A model generated the notes under the pieces. The model was not told the origin of the DNA. It did not search any database and was given only the letters and a program-made list of their open reading frames with translations. A DNA stretch of 64,000 nucleotides, taken from contig OW240917.1 in assembly GCA_933207985.1 (NCBI GenBank), positions 98,654,430 through 98,718,429 of the forward strand, written 5' to 3'. How positions within the stretch are numbered: the stretch's first letter is position 1; each line of letters opens with the position of its first letter. Shown here piece after piece: positions 61,520 through 64,000 of the stretch. The position numbers and the translations under genes were made by a program. The stretch is from Pelobates cultripes (taxonomy: Eukaryota; Chordata; Amphibia; Anura; Pelobatidae).

Positions 61520-62150
61520 GGATGGGGGGGAGGGTTTGAGATAGCCTATAGATTAGAGAAGTGAGAGATGGGGGGGAGAGAGCCTATAGATTAGGGAAGT
61601 GAGGCATGGGGGCAGCCTATAGATTAGGGAAGTGTGGCATGGGGGGCAGCCTATAGATTAGGGAAGTGAGGCATGGGGGCAGCCTATAGATTAGGGAAGT
61701 GAGGCATGGGGAGGGCAGCCTATAGATTAGGGAGGCGAGGCATGGGGGACAGCCTATAGATTAGGGAGTGAGGCATGGGGACAGCCTATAGATTGGGGAG
61801 TGAGGCATGGGGGGACAGCCTATAGGGAGGGAGGCATGGGGGCAGCCTAGATTAGATGGGGGCAGCCTATATTAGGGAGTGAGGCATGGGGGACAGCCTG
61901 AGGCATGGGGCAGCCTATATTAGGGAGTGAGGCATGGGGGAGGCATTAGGGAGTGAGGCATGGGGGCAGCCTATAGATTAGGGGGTGAGGCATATAGATT
62001 AGGGGAGTGAGGCATGGGGGGGACAGCCTATAGATTAGGGGAGTGAGGCATGGGGGGACAGCCTATAGATTAGGGGAGTGAGGCATGGGGGGACAGCCTA
62101 TAGATTAGGGGAGTGAGGCATGGGGGGCAGCCTATAGATTAGGGAAGTGC
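61520..62150. repeat. Minisatellite, unit about 37-42 bases
   Basis: About fifteen or more copies of GGGGGCAGCCTATAGATTAG followed by GGAAGTGAGGCAT, with variable G runs and some short or damaged units near 61830-61960. The right part (61990-62130) is the most regular. Confidence 0.92.
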
Positions 62151-62186
62151 AGGAAGGGGCAGCAAGGAGCAGAAAATAGTAGAAAC

Positions 62187-62588
62187 AAGAACTTAATTAA
62201 AGATATAGGTCTGAATGAGAATGTTACAATTCCCATAAAACAATTTATGACCTGTTATACAAAGAATTTAATTTATCTTCTGATATGCCCGTGTGGTCTT
62301 AGATATGTGGGGAGGACCACCAGACCTCTGCATACAAGAATCCGGGAACACATATACAAAATCCAAACAGGATTCGAGCAACATAGTGTTTCATATCATT
62401 TTAAAAAATTCCATGATCAGAAGCCGGAAGGTCTAAAATTTATGGGAATAAAAAAGTTCAATAAAAATTGGAGAGGGGGTGATTCAATTAAGGAGTTAGG
62501 AAAGTCCGAAATGGATTGGATTTCTAAATTAAATACATTGATTCCGTATGGTTTAAATTCCGATTTTGAGTTATGTCATTTCTTATAG
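62187..62588 (+). CDS. Penelope-like GIY-YIG endonuclease domain, partial
   Basis: The frame is open from at least 62187 to the TAG at 62586-62588, about 133 codons; a Met lies at 62247 but the true protein begins upstream of the truncation. The nuclease core reads Leu-Ile-Tyr-Leu-Leu-Ile-Cys-Pro-Cys-Gly-Leu-Arg-Tyr-Val-Gly-Arg-Thr (62265-62315). It is followed by Arg-Ile-Arg-Glu-His, His-Phe and, near the end, Trp-Ile-Ser-Lys-Leu-Asn-Thr-Leu and Gly-Leu-Asn-Ser. These match the GIY-YIG pattern of Penelope-like elements. The frame is intact to its natural end, unlike the copy at 49.9 kb, but without an RT it cannot mobilise itself. Confidence 0.87.
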   Translation, partial: KNLIKDIGLNENVTIPIKQFMTCYTKNLIYLLICPCGLRYVGRTTRPLHTRIREHIYKIQTGFEQHSVSYHFKKFHDQKPEGLKFMGIKKFNKNWRGGDSIKELGKSEMDWISKLNTLIPYGLNSDFELCHFL

Positions 62589-63025
62589 TGTTTTTTTTTT
62601 TTTCTCTTCTTCCTTCACATGATCTATGGACTATGATGATTTATGAATATGCATGGACGATATGAAATCGAACTGTATCCCTCACCATGAAGAGAATTCT
62701 ATAACAAACTTTCCCTTTTATATTTGATATAAGAGACCGCACACAGAGGAAGAGAACTTTGTAACTGTATCAGTAAAGTATCACATTGAATGGATGTATC
62801 GGGACATTTGAAAAGATTGCAGTACAAAAGGATAGGCTGCTATTACAGGCAGGTATATTGGCTGAGTGCTCCTGAAAGTGGAGTGAGAGGGAGGCTTGGA
62901 CCGCACACGTTCTACCTGCGGGTGGTAGTAACGTGTTGCGGCGTACAGGTGCGAACTCCAATACCCGCCAATCAAGAGGTATTTAAATATGATCTAGGAA
63001 CCAGGGGACTTTTTTATACATTTAT

Positions 63026-63067
63026 CCAGTTGAGAAAGCCACACTGAAGTGGCGAAACGCGTTCTGG
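63026..63067 (+). ncRNA. Hammerhead-ribozyme-like motif in the Penelope-like copy
   Basis: CCAG (63026) and CTGG (63064) can pair as stem I. TTGAGAAA stands where CTGATGA is expected. GCCAC (63038) pairs with GTGGC (63049) as stem II. GAAA follows, then the palindrome ACGCGT (63057-63062), as in the minimal dimerising hammerheads of Penelope-like elements. The first conserved box departs from consensus at two fixed positions, so this copy is probably inactive. Confidence 0.6.
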
Positions 63068-63591
63068 TATAGGGCACATTGCTGCTTGTTATTTTATACT
63101 TATTTATTGTTTTATTAAATTGAGCTTTTATACGCTAATTTAGACCCCTGGATTCATCTGTTACGGATTGGAGTGCAGTCCCTAACTTCACAATACGTGT
63201 GAATTGAGTCATAGGTTTTGACTCCAACCTTGTAAGTACCCACTTGGGTATCTCATTTTACTTTGACTACTTATAAGTGGTACTGCGCAATCGTTTTCTC
63301 TATCCCCCCCTCAGGACAAGACCTGCTACATCTTTTAAAATAGGGGAGGATCGCCTAAACGGATCCACATGCGATTTTAACTGGAACTAAGTCTATAGCT
63401 CCCTGTTTGTGAGTGACCTTTACCATTTATGTTCAATATATTATTTAGTACAATACTGTCTACACTATATCCGATTACTTGTGTTGTAGGTATTTGACTT
63501 ATCGGCTGTTCAAGTTTATCATCCTCCCAATACTGCTAAAAGGTGATAATTTATTGTTCTGAAATATAAGCGCTACATTCTTCTTTTTTTA

Positions 63592-63840
63592 CAAGGAGCA
63601 GAAAATGTCTGCAAAGAGAAGGAAGGGTCTGCAAGGAGAAGGAAGGGTCTGCAAAGAGCAGAAAGGGACAGAAGGAGCACAAAGGTAAAGGAGCAGAAAG
63701 AATCAGAAGGAGCACAAAGTTAAAGTAAGAGAAGGAGCAGAAAGGGTCTGCAAGGAGCAGAAAGGGATCAGAATGAGAAAGGAGCAGAAGTGCACATAAT
63801 AAGCAGAAAGTAGCAGAAAGGTAAAGGAGCAAAAGGAGCC
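63592..63840. repeat. Purine-rich minisatellite
   Basis: Repeats of AAGGAGCAGAAAGGGTCTGC and shortened forms. It is continuous in composition with 62150-62177, from which it is separated by the Penelope-like insertion. The leucine/serine-rich minus-strand frame across it is not a gene. Confidence 0.85.
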
Positions 63841-64000
63841 AAGGATAGAGGACAGTGTCAGACGAAAAAGAAGACTGTCAAATGAAGAAGAAGAAGAAAA
63901 GGAGATTACAGCAGGAAGGACAAATGAACTGAACCCTCCACTTTATTCTGGACACCACATCATAAGGCTTTGGTTCCTGGGCATGGCAGGGAAACTCTGG
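63841..64000. other. Window end, nothing recognised
   Basis: A short AAGAAG-rich run is followed by unique-looking sequence to the window edge. No exon can be supported. Confidence 0.6.

Larger units (their letters stand above)
62178..63591 (+). mobile_element. Penelope-like element copy, 5'-truncated, with target duplication
   Basis: The 1414-base insertion is bounded by CAAGGAGCAGAAAAT on both sides (62163-62177 and 63592-63606). It holds the C-terminal GIY-YIG endonuclease frame, about 440 bases of sequence, a hammerhead-like motif and a further 520 bases ending in AAGCGCTACATTC plus a T run. The reverse transcriptase is absent, so it is a 5'-truncated copy. Penelope-like elements are retroelements whose RT is joined to a GIY-YIG nuclease. 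Confidence 0.85.

Noticed and set aside
63551..63832. A 93-codon minus-strand frame, leucine-rich and resembling a membrane protein
   Set aside because: The leucine richness comes from CTCCTT repeats of the purine-rich minisatellite on the other strand.

Overview
This is a piece of vertebrate nuclear genome, most likely from a frog. The vertebrate assignment is firm, because the one real gene is a seven-exon fragment of sh3rf1 (POSH). The frog assignment is inference from the repeats: TTAA-flanked MITEs, Penelope-like elements, hAT, mariner, L2, CR1 and L1 remnants, a gammaretrovirus-like provirus and solo LTRs together. I cannot name the species. Nothing prokaryotic is present, so operons, ribosome binding sites and CRISPR do not apply.

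Layout. Positions 1740-22417 (+) hold the last seven coding exons of sh3rf1: 1740-1850, 9634-9788, 12691-12861, 13823-14094, 17402-17745, 18664-18998 and 22249-22417. They join to 1557 bases, or 518 codons plus a stop, with consistent phases and GT/AG junctions. They encode the third SH3 domain, the low-complexity linker and the C-terminal fourth SH3 domain. The RING finger and first two SH3 domains must lie upstream of the window. The introns carry a deleted gammaretrovirus-like provirus on the minus strand (4109-6997, GTAC duplicated on both sides), a solo LTR (11927-12515), several MITEs, and a puzzling coding-like segment split by a 294-base insertion (19483-20094).

From about 23.2 kb to the end I find no host exon. 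That part is layered transposon debris: TTAA MITEs (25.8, 28.6, 29.2, 36.0, 39.6, 44.8 and 51.4 kb); a degenerate L2-type LINE on the minus strand with two 5' monomers, one split by a solo LTR (30.6-35.1 kb); two related mariner remnants (35.1 and 57.9 kb); a third solo LTR (38.2 kb); a hAT-like element swollen by a 2.1 kb CA-rich minisatellite and carrying a second hAT-like element with its own GT-rich minisatellite (41.2-44.9 kb); a decayed Penelope-like element (49.1-50.9 kb); a 302-base assembly gap (53522-53823); an L1 reverse transcriptase remnant (61.1 kb); a minisatellite (61.5-62.15 kb); and a Penelope-like copy bounded by a 15-base target duplication, with a GIY-YIG endonuclease frame and a hammerhead-like motif (62178-63591).

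I see no new multi-gene system. The points most worth checking are the two Penelope-like copies with hammerhead-like motifs, the nested hAT/minisatellite structure, the three related solo LTRs, the provirus whose 5' LTR has lost its distal half next to a 15-base repeat, and the unexplained coding-like segment in the last sh3rf1 intron. All calls come from reading the sequence; no database search was run.
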